Position numbers and translations under genes: made by a program. Under the pieces are notes generated by a model, which was not told the DNA's origin, made no database searches, and was given only the letters and a program-made list of their open reading frames with translations. This document shows, one piece after another, positions 46,381 through 58,036 of a stretch of 64,000 bases of DNA. Within the stretch, counting starts at the first letter, position 1; each line of letters starts with the position of its first letter. Source of the DNA: Osmia lignaria lignaria (lineage: Eukaryota > Arthropoda > Insecta > Hymenoptera > Megachilidae); assembly GCF_051020975.1 (NCBI RefSeq), contig NC_135044.1:4032501-4096500 (forward strand). Reading direction: 5' to 3'.

Positions 46381-46520
46381 CTTCCAAGTTCACAATTCTC
46401 AAAGTTACAACTTTCAACGTTGCAATTCCCAGCGTTACAACTATTAGCCTTGCAGCCCTCGATGTAACAACCCTCAGCGTTACACCTCTTAACGTTATAT
46501 ACATAACTCTCAAGTTCAAA
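46381..46520. repeat. Degenerate 15-bp minisatellite
   Basis: From 46,381 to 46,500 the sequence divides into eight consecutive 15-bp units close to CTCTCAGCGTTACAA, followed after five extra bases by one more diverged unit (46,506-46,520). The unit is a multiple of three, so every frame without a stop translates to a five-residue repeat. On the minus strand one frame gives C-N-x-x-x units that superficially resemble pentapeptide-repeat proteins. I regard that as a by-product of the 15-bp period. Confidence 0.75.
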
Positions 46521-47215
46521 ATTCGCAACAAAGATTCGATCCAATTATCCACGACCAATTACAGGGGTTAAACTAAACCAAGCAATTAACACCGAATTTT
46601 TTATTTTTTTTTATTTTATCCAACCCGCATGTATCGTTTCGCCGCAACGATGGCGGAGAAGAGATACAGCGCTGTCGTGTGAAATTCGTCATTAATCCGT
46701 AAAAACCGCACCGGTTTTGCAATTCACCGAGGCATTTCGCCAGCTGAACGATATTATCGCGCGCATTTATCACCCTTTAATTATCTGGCCGCATTGTGTC
46801 GGCCGTGTAAGCGTTCTCTGCCACTGGGTCAAATCGCGTACGATTAACAATGCATACGCGTTAACCCGGCCGCTACAATCGACACACCATCAATTTCCGC
46901 TTACGATTCTCTACTCATTAACCAAGTCATTTTTCAACCACCAGAACCTTACCCTTCTACCAACTCCGAACGTTGCAATTTCCAATTTTTGCAACAATTC
47001 CATCCTTTCAATCGCATTATTCGACGACAAATATTTACGATCGATGCATCACATTACTCTTTACTCAGTGACGCTGAAAATTCAAAAAGAAACAGCTCAT
47101 TAACGAAAGTGACCGCTCGTCGAACACGAAGGGGTGGAAAAGAAAAAAGAAGAGAATCGATCGTGTCTGGACGTATCGCAACGCGTGATAACATTTTTCC
47201 CTGTGGCTTTTCTTT
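46521..47215. other. Spacer, no gene recognised
   Basis: A T-rich patch at 46.6 kb is followed by CpG-rich sequence. A 128-codon plus frame at 46,717-47,103 shows no recognisable features and does not have a clear initiation or splice context. Confidence 0.4.
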
Positions 47216-47218
47216 CAG

Positions 47219-47281
47219 CTGGCCTTCGTGAATGATCAAAGGGTGGCTGTGCAACAGCGACGAAGGAGGGGTAAAATTTAA
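47219..47281 (+). CDS. Possible terminal coding exon, plus strand
   Basis: A strong acceptor (TTTTTCCCTGTGGCTTTTCTTTCAG) ends at 47,218. Of the three frames after it only one is open. It reads LAFVNDQRVAVQQRRRRGKI and ends at TAA, 47,279-47,281. An alternative is an internal 52-nt exon ending at GGG|GTAAAA (47,270). First positions are purine in 13 of 20 codons. A basic C-terminal tail of this type is not diagnostic, and the family is unknown. The segment is short, so the acceptor quality carries most of the weight. Confidence 0.25.
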   Translation: MAFVNDQRVAVQQRRRRGKI

Positions 47282-49560
47282 GAGCGGTGAAACGAGTTGA
47301 AGGGCTTGATAGAGAAAGGGGTTAATCGAAAGTCGTTAACTTTCCGGGAGGGAAATATTCATTAATCTTGAAACACGAGCTTTCGGTAGCTTCACGGGGC
47401 GAGAAACAAATTACACCATGCTACCCAACCTCGTTCTTGCATTGCTGTTTAAAGCGCAGTTTATTATCGCTAATTCTTTAGAACATTCCTAGTCAACAAA
47501 AGTGTAAGTAAAGACTTACTGCCTGTAAATGAATCGTGCTATCGTCTTGTTTAATCGCAATTCAAAATTTGTAAATAATTTATTCACGAAATACAGTGTT
47601 TCTTTAATCGATCGAATTCTAAAAGAAAAGATTCTAATTTGTAAAAATAAATAGAAGAATGGATAAGAATAAATAGGACGAGGGAATCTCTTGAAATCCA
47701 TTTTAAAGAGTTCAAGGCTACGTTGACAGCGATTTCCGGGAGTTAGGAGCACGGCGACGGGTTTTCCTTTGGAAATCTCGTTTAAACACTTTTATCAATT
47801 CACCGGCAGACAGGAAAAAAGTTACACCGGATTCCTTTTCAACCTCGTAACAGCTCTCGAGAAATATTACGCCTCGAATTAGTTAACTGCGACGTCTCGG
47901 TCGCAGTGAATTTCAATTAACCAGCTCTTTTTTCCGCCAACTTCTATCTCACCGAAACCAGAATCCGACTGTTTCATTGAAACTCCTTCCCATATTGTTC
48001 CATGGTTTATGTTATGAAAATTTTCCATCTGTTTCTTCGTAGAATTCGTTTTTCCGTCATGCTTTGTGCCCTTATGGATTCTACAAATATTTTCTTCCAA
48101 TTTTTTCCTCTTTTATAACACTGTCACTGATCATTCAAGAAAAATATGAATTATCATTTAAATTATTGAAAAATTCATTTTAACTTAAATAAATTTAATA
48201 GATCAAAATTAAAATGCAATTTTGTACTTGAAAACAAAATTGTTTATTTAGAGAAGCACGGATGAACTTCAACTTCACCAATTTCCATCAAAAGTGTCCT
48301 CCATTCATAACACAAGGTTTTATTACTTGAAAATTGTCTGTAAACACATTTCTAGTAAAAGATGAAGGAACCTTGTCTCCGAATCGAAACAATACCTCCA
48401 TCCAGTCCAACAGCAACAGCGGAAACAACAACTTCCAGACAAACCACTTTAACCATTCAAACTTCGTTACCCCGAGGAACTCCTCGAAAACTCGTCATTC
48501 TCTACCAAGGAAAAACCAATACATAGCTACAGTGTTCCAACAAGAATATACCAATTACAAATATTTGACAATGGAAAATATGAAAAATTCTCAAGGGTGA
48601 TCTTGATTTATCATAAAATATGAGCAAATAATATTGTCAACCGCGAATCCTCAGGAAAATCCAATTTCGAATAGTCGCCAAAGTTGGCCAACATCCCATC
48701 CGACTCTTTTCTATTTTCCATTCATTTCTGACCCGCGCCGCGTGTTCTCGCGCGTTTCTGTTGTCTCGTTAATCGAGGCAACGAGTATACCAACCGACCA
48801 AACAAAATTCAAAAGCCGAATAAATATGAATTACTCGGGCAACAGCAGCACGAGCAGGCTTGATGAAACGGCACCACCTACGCGACTCTGTAATGTCGTT
48901 ACGGGAATAAACATAAGCAGAATGAGAGGCGGACAGTTTGGTGGATAAAGAAAGGGGTTGGGAAAAAAAAAGAAATAAAAATGAAAAAAGAACCGAACTG
49001 GCGCACGAACGGGATGAAAACGAGAAGAGGAAGAGAAGAGAAAACATAGAGAAAAATGAGAATTGTACGGAATGCAGATTTTTCGCTGATGTCTGTGCGC
49101 GCGGAAAATGATACGCGAGGAGGGAAGAGGGGCTGCGGATAAGAGGAATTTAGACGGGGGGGGGGGGAGGGTTGTATCCCGTTGCGTTTCATTATTCTTG
49201 ATGCCGACGCTTTTTAAAAGTGTCTAATACCGCAGCCACTCTTTGTGCCATAAATGCGAGCTCGCTTTCAGACGCCAGCTTCCTGCAGAAATCGTTCTTC
49301 TTGCTCGTTATTAAAATTCTCTGATGTTCGACGAGTTCTCCACCATAATTAAGAAGCATTTTTGAGGAAAGGCACATCTGCCCAAATTAGAAGTTTTAGA
49401 AAGAAATAAAAAATGTTTTACAAAAAACAAGTCCATAGATCTATAGATTCTTATTGCAGAAACCTCCTCAATTGTCGTAATATCGAAGATATTAAATAAT
49501 AAAAAATATCTATAATAAAAAAAAAAAATGGAAGACAGGAAGAACAGTAGAAAATATCGT
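47282..49560. other. Spacer with Asn/Ser-rich frame and a poly-G tract
   Basis: An ATG-less frame at 48,334-48,600 would encode an Asn- and Ser-rich peptide, probably composition-driven. From 48,945 to 49,170 the plus strand is strongly purine-rich and ends in a run of 12 G. No gene is supported. Confidence 0.4.
49156..49167. repeat. Poly-G tract, 12 bases
   Basis: Twelve consecutive G at the end of a purine-rich strand. It is conspicuous in an AT-rich genome. It could be length-polymorphic or a sequencing and assembly weak point. Confidence 0.85.
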
Positions 49561-49573
49561 TCACGATATTTAC

Positions 49574-49672
49574 CTTTCTATTCTCGCCATTTCCTGTGTG
49601 TCTCGAACGAAAAATTCCATTGGTGTATTCGACCGATACGTTCCAACCAAACCGAACGTTGTTCTTTTTCGT
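49574..49672 (-). CDS. Exon-like segment, minus strand
   Basis: On the minus strand, an acceptor-like TTAACCTTATAAACAG leads into 99 nt ending at GAAAG|GTAAAT. The frame that stays open reads RKRTTFGLVGTYRSNTPM near its start and ends EMARIE before the donor. It then meets a stop at once in the intron, as expected for a real boundary. The length is a multiple of three; the segment begins needing one base to complete a codon and ends with two. The pyrimidine tract is weak. Family unknown. Its phase fits the end of the 55,356-55,459 segment upstream on the same strand. Confidence 0.22.
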
Positions 49673-49679
49673 CTGTTTA

Positions 49680-50560
49680 TAAGGTTAAATTTCAGCCGAA
49701 CTAGAGTGCAGGGGGAGGAAAAAAATAAAAAGAATAATCCGTGCATTGCGACAGATTGGCGAATCAATTGGAGAGATTTCCTGGGGAATAAATAAGAAAC
49801 CGAGCTGCTAAATGGATCGGCTTTCGCGCGCGAAAAGGAGGAGCAGCAAATTCGAGGCAGCCGATATTGGATTCGTTTCTCACCCCTTCGACCTTCCCTC
49901 CTCGCCACTGCGTCGGGTCATTCTCTTTTCCCATTTTTCGAGACGAGAACGCTGTGCGATCTGATTCCTTTGTTATTCCGCGACTACCTTTCTCAAAAGC
50001 GGATCCTGATCCCGTGGAGTCTAAGAATTTCCCTGCAATCCCGACCTTCAAACTGTGATCGTCGATGATAATCGTATCGCCAGACCAGGAACGTCCCAAC
50101 GGGGATCTTGTTTTCTCCCTCGTTTTTTCTTATTCAAGAAGCTTTCACCTCTAAGATTTCAATAAGTCCTCGACGCGACGCGAGGATTGTCTTCCGTGAC
50201 GCAGAATAAGATATTCGTATCAAGATTTCAATTTGTCATTATTTTTTGTAAAAACGATTTAATTCCGTACACCTATCCCTTATTAATTAACTAATTTGAA
50301 ATTCCAACTTGTCCGGATACATTACCAAAGACTACAAAATGATTAATTTCATTTCAACTGCAGTAATATTATAATGCACCGCAATTATGATTTAATTAAA
50401 CGTTAATTAATTACGTTTGTAATTTTATATTTCCGAGGAATTCTAATTTACGTTTGATATTTGAAGTTTGATATTATTTGCCCTTTAATTTGCATCGAAG
50501 ATACATAAATTTCTTAATTAATTTCCGTCTAATTAAACGCGAACTGCAACTAGGTTACTA
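49680..50560. other. Spacer, with TAATTA-rich part
   Basis: CpG-rich with overlapping open frames on both strands at 49.76-50.10 kb, no recognisable features. From 50,280 to 50,545 the sequence is dense in TTAATTAA and TAATTA words: GATTAATTTC, TTAATTAAAC, GTTAATTAATTACG, CTTAATTAATTT, CTAATTAAAC. This resembles the block at 18.1-18.46 kb. Confidence 0.35.
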
Positions 50561-50566
50561 GCTTAC

Positions 50567-50776
50567 CTTGTTACCGAGATAAGAGATCATTTTAAATTCG
50601 TCGTTCATTGAAACTTCCTTAATCAAGATCGAAACAATACCGCGGATAATTTTAATTATTTTGAATAAAATAACAAGTGCCTTTGACGGTATCAAAGGTT
50701 CCAAGTTCACTTTAATCTGAATACTTCCTTTCTTTCTTTTCACAATTTTCACGGTAAGATACGACTCGACACACAT
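50567..50776 (-). CDS. Open frame ending at a strong donor, minus strand
   Basis: The minus frame is open from at least 50,776 down to AACAAG|GTAAGC at 50,567/50,566, one of the best donors in the window. The end falls in phase 0. The frame contains an ATG at 50,608 that would give a 14-codon first exon (MNDEFKMISYLGNK). Alternatively an acceptor-like ATTAAG sits just above 50,617 and would make a 51-nt internal exon. Upstream the frame is rich in Ile, Lys and Leu, partly from AT bias, and it starts at GTG, not ATG. No family is recognised. The phase-0 end is compatible with the phase-0 start of the 31,332-31,410 segment. Confidence 0.25.
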
Positions 50777-51318
50777 CCACGGGTTTATTTTTCGTCAGTC
50801 ATTGCGGAAAGAAAAAAATATGAAGGCAAGATTCTTTTCATCAGACTTCAAATTTTTCCGCGTCGCGTATGAAAGAGTAATTCAAAGATAACCAAACCGA
50901 GTAAAGACTAGCCTTCATTTTTAAAACTCATAAAAATTTCTTATTATTTAAACTAACTATAACGGAAGAGCACTTCGAACCCAGCAGTTAGACTATTCTG
51001 ATCCCTATTTTGATAAACAAAATGATGTATTTCAATGATCTGGATTTCGATCGTGAAATAATAGGAAGAAACGATATTCGAATCGATAACACGCCTCACC
51101 ACAAAGCTGGTTTAGCCTCAACTCGTGATAGATAGGTAGAAGAGAGGCAGGATCCTATGTATGGCAGTTAACCCAACTTCCCTAATCTTCAAACTAATTT
51201 TGAGTTTAATCCATGACCACGAATATTCAGTTTAGCTGTAACGGGTAATGTTGCTCGTTTAGATGAGATCCTTTAAAATTGCCTCAACGTTTAACAACCA
51301 GACACTTCAGTTCCTTGA

Positions 51319-51780
51319 TTGTCGAGAAAATTCATATCAATCTATGCGTCAATATTTTCCATGCGTTTATCAAACGTTTATCAAACTTGCAAAATTGTAA
51401 ACTTTTCACAACTACCACTTTTTCACTATGCACGGGAGCTAATTTTGCTCGAAGGGATGAAAAATGATCGTATCAAGGTGGGAGTCAGTGTTTCAATGAC
51501 CCGACCAGCCATCGACCCTTCGAATTTGGACGAACAATGCGCTTGCGTGGAGCAGACGAAAATTGCCGTGGAAATTCTTCAGATTATGCATAGAGAAAAA
51601 GGAAGAGGTAGAAGGGAGGTTGGTGATAAGGTACAATTGGCATATCGCGAGCCTTTTTTCGCAAACGGAACGCGAAAAATGCAGTTTCACGCGTTGCTGA
51701 GCCGACATACGGAAATCCTGACAGATACATCCGACCGTGCTCCTTTTTATCCTTCTTCTTTCACAAGAGGAGTGATTTAG
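51319..51780 (+). CDS. 153-codon open segment, hypothetical, plus strand
   Basis: The plus frame is open from 51,319 (a TTG codon) to TAG at 51,778-51,780. The second half, from about 51,435 onward, is hydrophilic and has first-base purine content of about 63 percent with about 32 percent G, which is coding-like. Residues there include MTRPAIDPSNLDEQCACVEQ. An acceptor-like pyrimidine run (ACTACCACTTTTTCAC) precedes it, though the AG that would follow is not in a classic context. A possible donor AAG|GTACAA lies inside near 51,630. The minus strand is open over 51,493-51,870 as well. No family is recognised. Confidence 0.22.
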   Translation: MSRKFISIYASIFSMRLSNVYQTCKIVNFSQLPLFHYARELILLEGMKNDRIKVGVSVSMTRPAIDPSNLDEQCACVEQTKIAVEILQIMHREKGRGRREVGDKVQLAYREPFFANGTRKMQFHALLSRHTEILTDTSDRAPFYPSSFTRGVI

Positions 51781-54700
51781 GTGCTTGTTCGAAGTTTCGC
51801 GGTATCGTTTCGTTTTGAAATGAACATCTATCACGAGAGGGATGTCAGAATTATAATTATAATTTTTCATTTTTCATCTTTCATTTAGAACAGACATCGA
51901 AGATATAATTCATATAAAAATAAATAAAATAAATTTCATCCTTTCATCCCTTCATCCGTTTTCCATTTCTCAACGGTCTCCCTCGTCGCGTGAAATCGCG
52001 AAAGATTTTCTATTTTCCCTTGTAACTCGTTCTTTTATTTAAACAGAGCAACGCTTTAACGGAAACTTTATTACAATGAAGAACGGAGAATTGGTCCGAG
52101 TTTTGTGGTTCGCACCGCACCGGCACCGCTCCCACACAACGAACACGCGTAACTCCGCGCAATCGTATCGTAAATAAACTTATTTGCAAGTGAATCCCTT
52201 TCTTTCCGGGTCAGCGTTTTTTATCTTAGCCGGCTTCTCGCTGTTTACCACCCACGCCAACGCTGGTAAACAACTTCATTTATCGCCCGTAAAAACAGAT
52301 ATTACGCGGCGAATGAAAGAAGGTGGCCGAAGGATTTATCTCGGATACGCGAACTGCAACGAGCGAAAATATTCGTCTAATGAAAAATATATTTCTAATT
52401 ACATATTAGATCCGGGCGGTTCCGCTCCGCCGCGTGTTAGAAAGTAGAAAGATTAATCCTTTCGTTGCCAGGAGCGTCGGTCAGCTTTCATTTCTCGGCT
52501 GATAACGTGGCGCCCGTTGATCAAATACCGGCTCTGAATTTACACACTTTCCTCCAAGGGACGTATATTAAGCCGCTTAATAGATACACGGACAACTTGG
52601 AACTTTAATAACCTTTTCGGATGTCAACCACATCTTTTAATAAAATGTTCACGTTCAGCGCGGTTTTGCGCCGACCGAACGCAGATATCGCGGTGATTTC
52701 AAATTTACAAACGTTCCTTTTTTCAATGCATTCTTAACCCTTTTGTTGAAGAAACACGCAGTTAAATTATCCTCGAGAAAGGAACAATGGGATTGTATAG
52801 AAAAGCGTCGGCAAAAAATCAGGAGCAAGTTTCGAAAGAAATACGAACGCTCGGTTTAAAGAAACACGGAATAGCAAGACTTGGAAAAATCTCAGTCCCC
52901 TGAAAAACAGTCCTGGAAGTTGCAACAAGTGAACTTTTGCCGTAGAACTGGTGCTGGGGTAAGTTTCTTAAAATCTATTGAAACTTTAAGTACAATCGAA
53001 CGCGTGATAGAATATACGGAATGAAGCCGGGATCATAATAAGGTAAAAGAAAAGCTGATTCTTTGCTTTGAGGCAAGTTGAAAGAGTAAAATTTACCATT
53101 TCTTCTATGTATACCAAAATAATTCTTAGGAATTCCACTTTCTCGCATAAAAGAATGAAGTATCGTCGCGTGAACTATTTCAAACTAGCGTATCATTTCC
53201 GTATTCCTCTGACGAATGGAGAAAATGAAGAAAATATAGGAGTAATGGTAATTCAAGCGGAACGACAGATCTCCATTGAACAAAGTTGTCAAAGCAACGT
53301 ATGCGGCATCCAGTGGCAAACTTTTCTCGACAAAAAATTTCTAGACTCTCTATATTTTTCATATCAATCGATTGGCAAGTCTTTGTACCATCGGGGATTA
53401 GAGTTGGATGAGCTCTAACGACTCCGATCATTCTGCTCGTGGCAAACTTTTCGAAAGTACCCTTTCCCTGTTACGCAGGATGATTGAAAATTTCCTCAAT
53501 GATTATCCATTTATTTTAGAACACTCTTACGTTATAAAATTGCGTCAGAAGTTCGAAATCTGTCGACATGCAATGATTTAGTGGATGATAAAAAGAGCTG
53601 CACAGCCAACCGTGCGATGAGCGTTTGATTTCCACCGCACGATTTTCCAAGCGATTACTGATATCAACCGCGTTAACTATCCGACGTTTTTTTTTTTTAG
53701 CACTCTACATTTCGTTTTTTGACTGTTCGTTCCGCTTTCGGATCGATACGCGGAGGAAAATGTCTGTTCGCAAAGCCGCGCCCACGTTTTGGCATCACGT
53801 TCGCCTCCCTTTTTTCGCCGTCGGCCTCTACCACCCTCGTTTTTTTTTTTCCCTTCCACCGTTTCTGATCCTTTATTAACCCTTTGAGGGGGAACGTTGT
53901 GCATATAGAACCGATCCAGTTTCTCGTCTGGTCGACGTTTCTCGGCCCGCCAGTTCTGAACTGTCGCTCACGGCTTCTCTGTTCCTGTCCTCAAAGCACC
54001 GTGAATTTTTTAACCACCGACCATCAACACCGCCTCTCTCCCTTCCATTTTTCTTTTTCCACCGCTTCCGACTAACCACTTGCCGGTAAATACTCGTGTA
54101 ACCGTTGCCCCGGGGCTTCTTTCTGCGGTTTCGTCCGGATCGCTTTGGAAATTGAAAGAAATCGCGGACACCGGCTGTTCGCTTACACCGTATCACCGCG
54201 AATCCCGGGTCACTCGTGACCGAAATTTACCAACTTTTACTTCCGCTACTTTATTAAACAGAAAAACTTGATATTTAGCCGTCGAATGGTTAACGGTAAA
54301 CGAATGCTGGCTTCTGGAAGACGATTCAGTATCGTTTATCGCAGGAGTGAAAATTTTTCTGACAACGCGGTGAATACATGAATGAATAACAGATTCAGGT
54401 ATACGTTTGAATGCTCAATGTTATTAGGGTAGGTGTGAAATATTTTTTCCTTGCTTGGTTATTTTATTAAAACTTTGGAAGTTGAATCAAGCAATTTAGG
54501 TGCTTTTATATTTCGAGTATGGTTAAAAGTAAAAAAATAAAAATTCTACGACCTTGCTCTTATTTTCTTTGAAGATTTTCAATGAATTGATAGGCGACTA
54601 CGAATTTGTATGTTAAATAATTGCAGTAAAATAATTTGTTTTTATTTCTACTTTTCGCAAAATTAAAACATCGATTTTTATTGACTACGCCCGAAGACAC

Positions 54701-55350
54701 TTCGCGCAAACGTTTACCAGCAGAAATGTAATCGAACACTTGGAGCGTCGTTTGCTGTTTAAGCAGTTACCTGTAATTAGCTCGTGAAGTCAATGAAACG
54801 TTTGATGCCGTTTGCTTCGTTAATTCGAATAGGGTTGACCCTTTGATACCTACGTTTCACGGTAACAAAGCTCGTTCTCGCTTCGAGCTACTCGTTAATG
54901 ACCTTTTTACTTTGCAATAAAAACATCCGTTGTTTCCTCATTTTCGAAAATGAAGGAACTTTCGATTGATCTTTTGCTTGCGTAACATTCAAGTACACTG
55001 TAAAGCATTAATGGAACAGGCTTTCACTTCCTATACAACGGAAAATATTCCAATAAACGAATTTAAATCCATCAAACGCGTTGAAGCTCGTTCTTCTTTA
55101 TGGACTGTCGCTTTTATGGCGTTAAATTTCCGGGAACAGACGTGTCGCCGTCAAACCCAACAAATTTCACGTTATTCAGAGGCAGAAATTCACGCGGCCG
55201 CGAAATAACACCGTTGAAAGAAACCTTCAAACGGTTTCGATCGAGAAGACAGGAAATCGAAAGAGCGATATTTAATAAAAAGAAACAAGGACAAATTCGA
55301 CTATGTAAAAAATAATCGTAGACAATTAATTAAAAAACAGCTACATTGGT
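51781..55350. other. Spacer, no gene recognised
   Basis: Mixed sequence. A 116-codon plus frame (53,068-53,418) and opposing frames at 53.6-54.2 kb in pyrimidine-rich sequence show no recognisable features. A minus-strand donor-like TACAG|GTAACT lies near 54,757 without a good acceptor. AT-rich from 54.4 to 54.7 kb. Confidence 0.4.
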
Positions 55351-55355
55351 CTTAC

Positions 55356-55459
55356 CTTGCCCAGTCGAATGAATACTTAAGACAATATAGCAAGGTTTTC
55401 AAATTTCTATTCATGACCTTACAAAGCTCTTGAAACAGGACATCTTGATCGAAACGTAC
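55356..55459 (-). CDS. Best-supported exon-like segment, minus strand
   Basis: On the minus strand a textbook 3' splice region lies above 55,459: a branchpoint-like CTAAT, then a run of about 20 C/T residues (CTTTTCTTCTTCTTTTTCTG), then TTCCAG. The 104-nt segment that follows has one open frame and two closed ones and ends at GCAAG|GTAAGA, a near-perfect donor. The peptide begins VRFDQDVLFQELCKVMNR, continues with a helix-like Leu/Lys stretch, and ends FDWA plus two bases (AG). First-base purine content is low, about 47 percent, which argues against coding, so the splice signals carry the call. I do not recognise the family. The plus strand is also open for 25 codons. A cryptic or pseudo-exon in an intron is the main alternative. 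Confidence 0.45.
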
Positions 55460-57500
55460 CTGGAACAGAAAAAGAAGAAGAAAAGATTAGATTGCATCGG
55501 GTACATCTCCGTCTTTTATGAATTAAAAAGCAGCGACATCGTTGCGCCGGGCTCGCACTTTCAACCCCCTCATAGTCTCACTCGTTCCACCTCCATTGGG
55601 AGTTGGCACGTTAATTAATCGAAGAGACGTCGCGTCGCCCGAAGGATGGAAATGAATTCACTGCGTTTCGTCTGCGTCTACGTTCGTTTCCTTTCTATCA
55701 TCCCCTTTTAGTTTTGCCCGGCGCATCGATTCCGTTCGTTATAACCAACGGTGGAACATCTACGGAGTAGAACGCGTGAAATCTATCGTGCAAATTGATT
55801 CCGAACACCGGTCACTCGGTCGATTAAGGTCGCCGTTAATGATTAGCGAAAATCATGCATCGGTTTTGCGAAAATTCCACTGATTCGTGGTCGGATTTTG
55901 GTTTAACAGAAACAAATTCGCACCTTTGATCGTTTTTGAAATATATATCGTATATTTTGTAAATTCTCAACAATTTATCTAATTTCTTCTAAAAATAACA
56001 GCTCCGAAATTTTCAAATAATTTTGATTAGGATAATTGTTCCGATGTTACACGATTCATTATAAACGTCTACTAATGACTATTGATTATCTCTACAGCTA
56101 CAATATGTACCTACGTTCTACAACAACCGTCCGTGCATACTATTGCGGAATTGTACAAACAAACATAGCCAAAGGTGTCCAATTGAATTAGCTGAGTAGT
56201 TCTGGGAGCTTGCCAACTGAAATTTTCCTTTTAGTTAATGAATACCTTTCAATTAAAATATTAATCCATTGTCATTCAATTTTTATTCACTCGTTCGTGT
56301 CGATTTCCCTCTATTTCTCTTTTTAGTAATCACTCCTTTTGTAAACAAAATTAAAACTTCAATTTCGTACCGACGCTCCTTTGTCGAAAGGCAATTTTTC
56401 CAAAAATCGGGAAAAATATTTCTAACAATAGCTAGTCAAAAACAGATCCAAATAAACTGTAGAAAGCAATTTTTAATAAACCCATGGTACCGGTTGTTCA
56501 AAGCCGTTCAGCTTCAAAGTAGAACAAGTCGGTATATAGTCAGACCGATCTTCCACGAAGGAAGGGTACGCGTCTAGCCAAAAGCGAACGTCCAACTTTT
56601 TTAGCTCCGTGGATCGATAACGACTGTTTTATATCGACGACGACGCGACCGTCCAGGAATCGTTTGTCAACGTCCAATCAACGTCGTGCGCGGAGATAAG
56701 CGAAGGAAAAACGGCGAGGAAAAACGGAGCCTGGCTGGCCCAGTTCCGTCTACCTTTTTTTCTTTTTTCTTTTTTTCATTCTCCTTCATCCTTACGCGAC
56801 CATGCCACTTCTTTAAAAAGAACTTCGCCATCTTTCAGCTCGTTCCTTCCCGGTCAGATTACCTTCTGTTGATCTCATAAACGTCTGTACGCGGCTAATC
56901 TCCGCGTCGTTCCGCTTCGACGAACCGGTGGCTGCCATTGCTCGAATCCAACCCTTCTGTGCACTCGTTCAAGGCACAGCTGTTATCGGAGCGATCTGCC
57001 GGCTCGATTTATCTCACAGCTTCGATCGACTTGTTACACGTCCAACCTGGACGATAAGTGACCAAAGCTTTTCACCATCTACAGTGACCTTTAGCGATCG
57101 GTCAACCGGACGTTTCGTGTTTCTTTCGACGTCAAACGGTCGAGTAAATAAAGACGGAATCCCTTTCGACAGTGTGGAAACGATAGCAAGAAGTCAAGTA
57201 AAAATTATCTTCTATTTTCTCTATTTAGTATTTCCACGAGGGAATCGAATGAAAAATCACGTCGAGTTGAGTCAACGATTTAATGACACTTCACGTGTGC
57301 GTTATAATAATTGCTAAAATCTAAATAATTTAACATTGTAATCTCAGCTTTGCTAACTCTTCACTCTAAACTCTGTATAATACTCTCTCTCAACTTTCAA
57401 CTTTAAACTACACTCGCTCCCTTCACTCCTGTCTGATGCTCGCTGTTCTCGAAACTCGACTGAAGGTTTGCTTTACTCTAAGCTTTGTACTATTTTTATC

Positions 57501-57514
57501 TTTTTTTTTTTTTT
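57501..57514. repeat. Poly-T tract, 14 bases
   Basis: Uninterrupted T run in pyrimidine-rich sequence. Confidence 0.8.
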
Positions 57515-58036
57515 AAAAGAGAGATGGAGAGGACGTGTATAGATATAAAGTGAAAAATCAAAGCTTTGAAAGAGTTTAAGCTTTTAATACGGCATAAATA
57601 AAATATTGTAAACTGAAGTCGAAGTTTATTCCGAGGTAAATTCAATGTTAATTTTATGGTGAATTTTAAACGAAGCTACTTTACCGTCTTTTCGTCTTGT
57701 TTAGGATACGCAAATACCAGTGAATCCATCAAGATCAAAGTGCTCAAGTTTTTTGTTTCCCTTATCTTGCTCTCCGTAAAACTTATTCCCCTCGTCTCGC
57801 CAGTGTCGTTAACGTGACATCGCTGATACGGCTTATCTTCGTTCACGTGTTATAAATTTATCGAGCATTAAGGACATGAGGAAGAAAACGAGAAGTATCT
57901 TTCTTACAACCTAGCTATCATCGATTTTCGATTAAATCGAACGAGTTTTGTCGAAATTTTCGAAACATCCATTATAGTTTTCTTACCACGCTAAAGTTAC
58001 AAATGACATACAACAACGATACATCTGTCGTATGAT

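Noticed and set aside
46344..46544. A pentapeptide-repeat protein encoded on the minus strand.
   Set aside because: The repeat follows from the 15-bp DNA period in any stop-free frame, the frame has no ATG start, and the A-(D/N)-L-x-x consensus of the real family is absent.
54757..54856. Minus-strand segment ending TACAG|GTAACT that is phase-compatible with the 55.4 kb exon-like segment.
   Set aside because: The only upstream AG has no pyrimidine tract. In the compatible phase the frame reaches a stop just before the donor.
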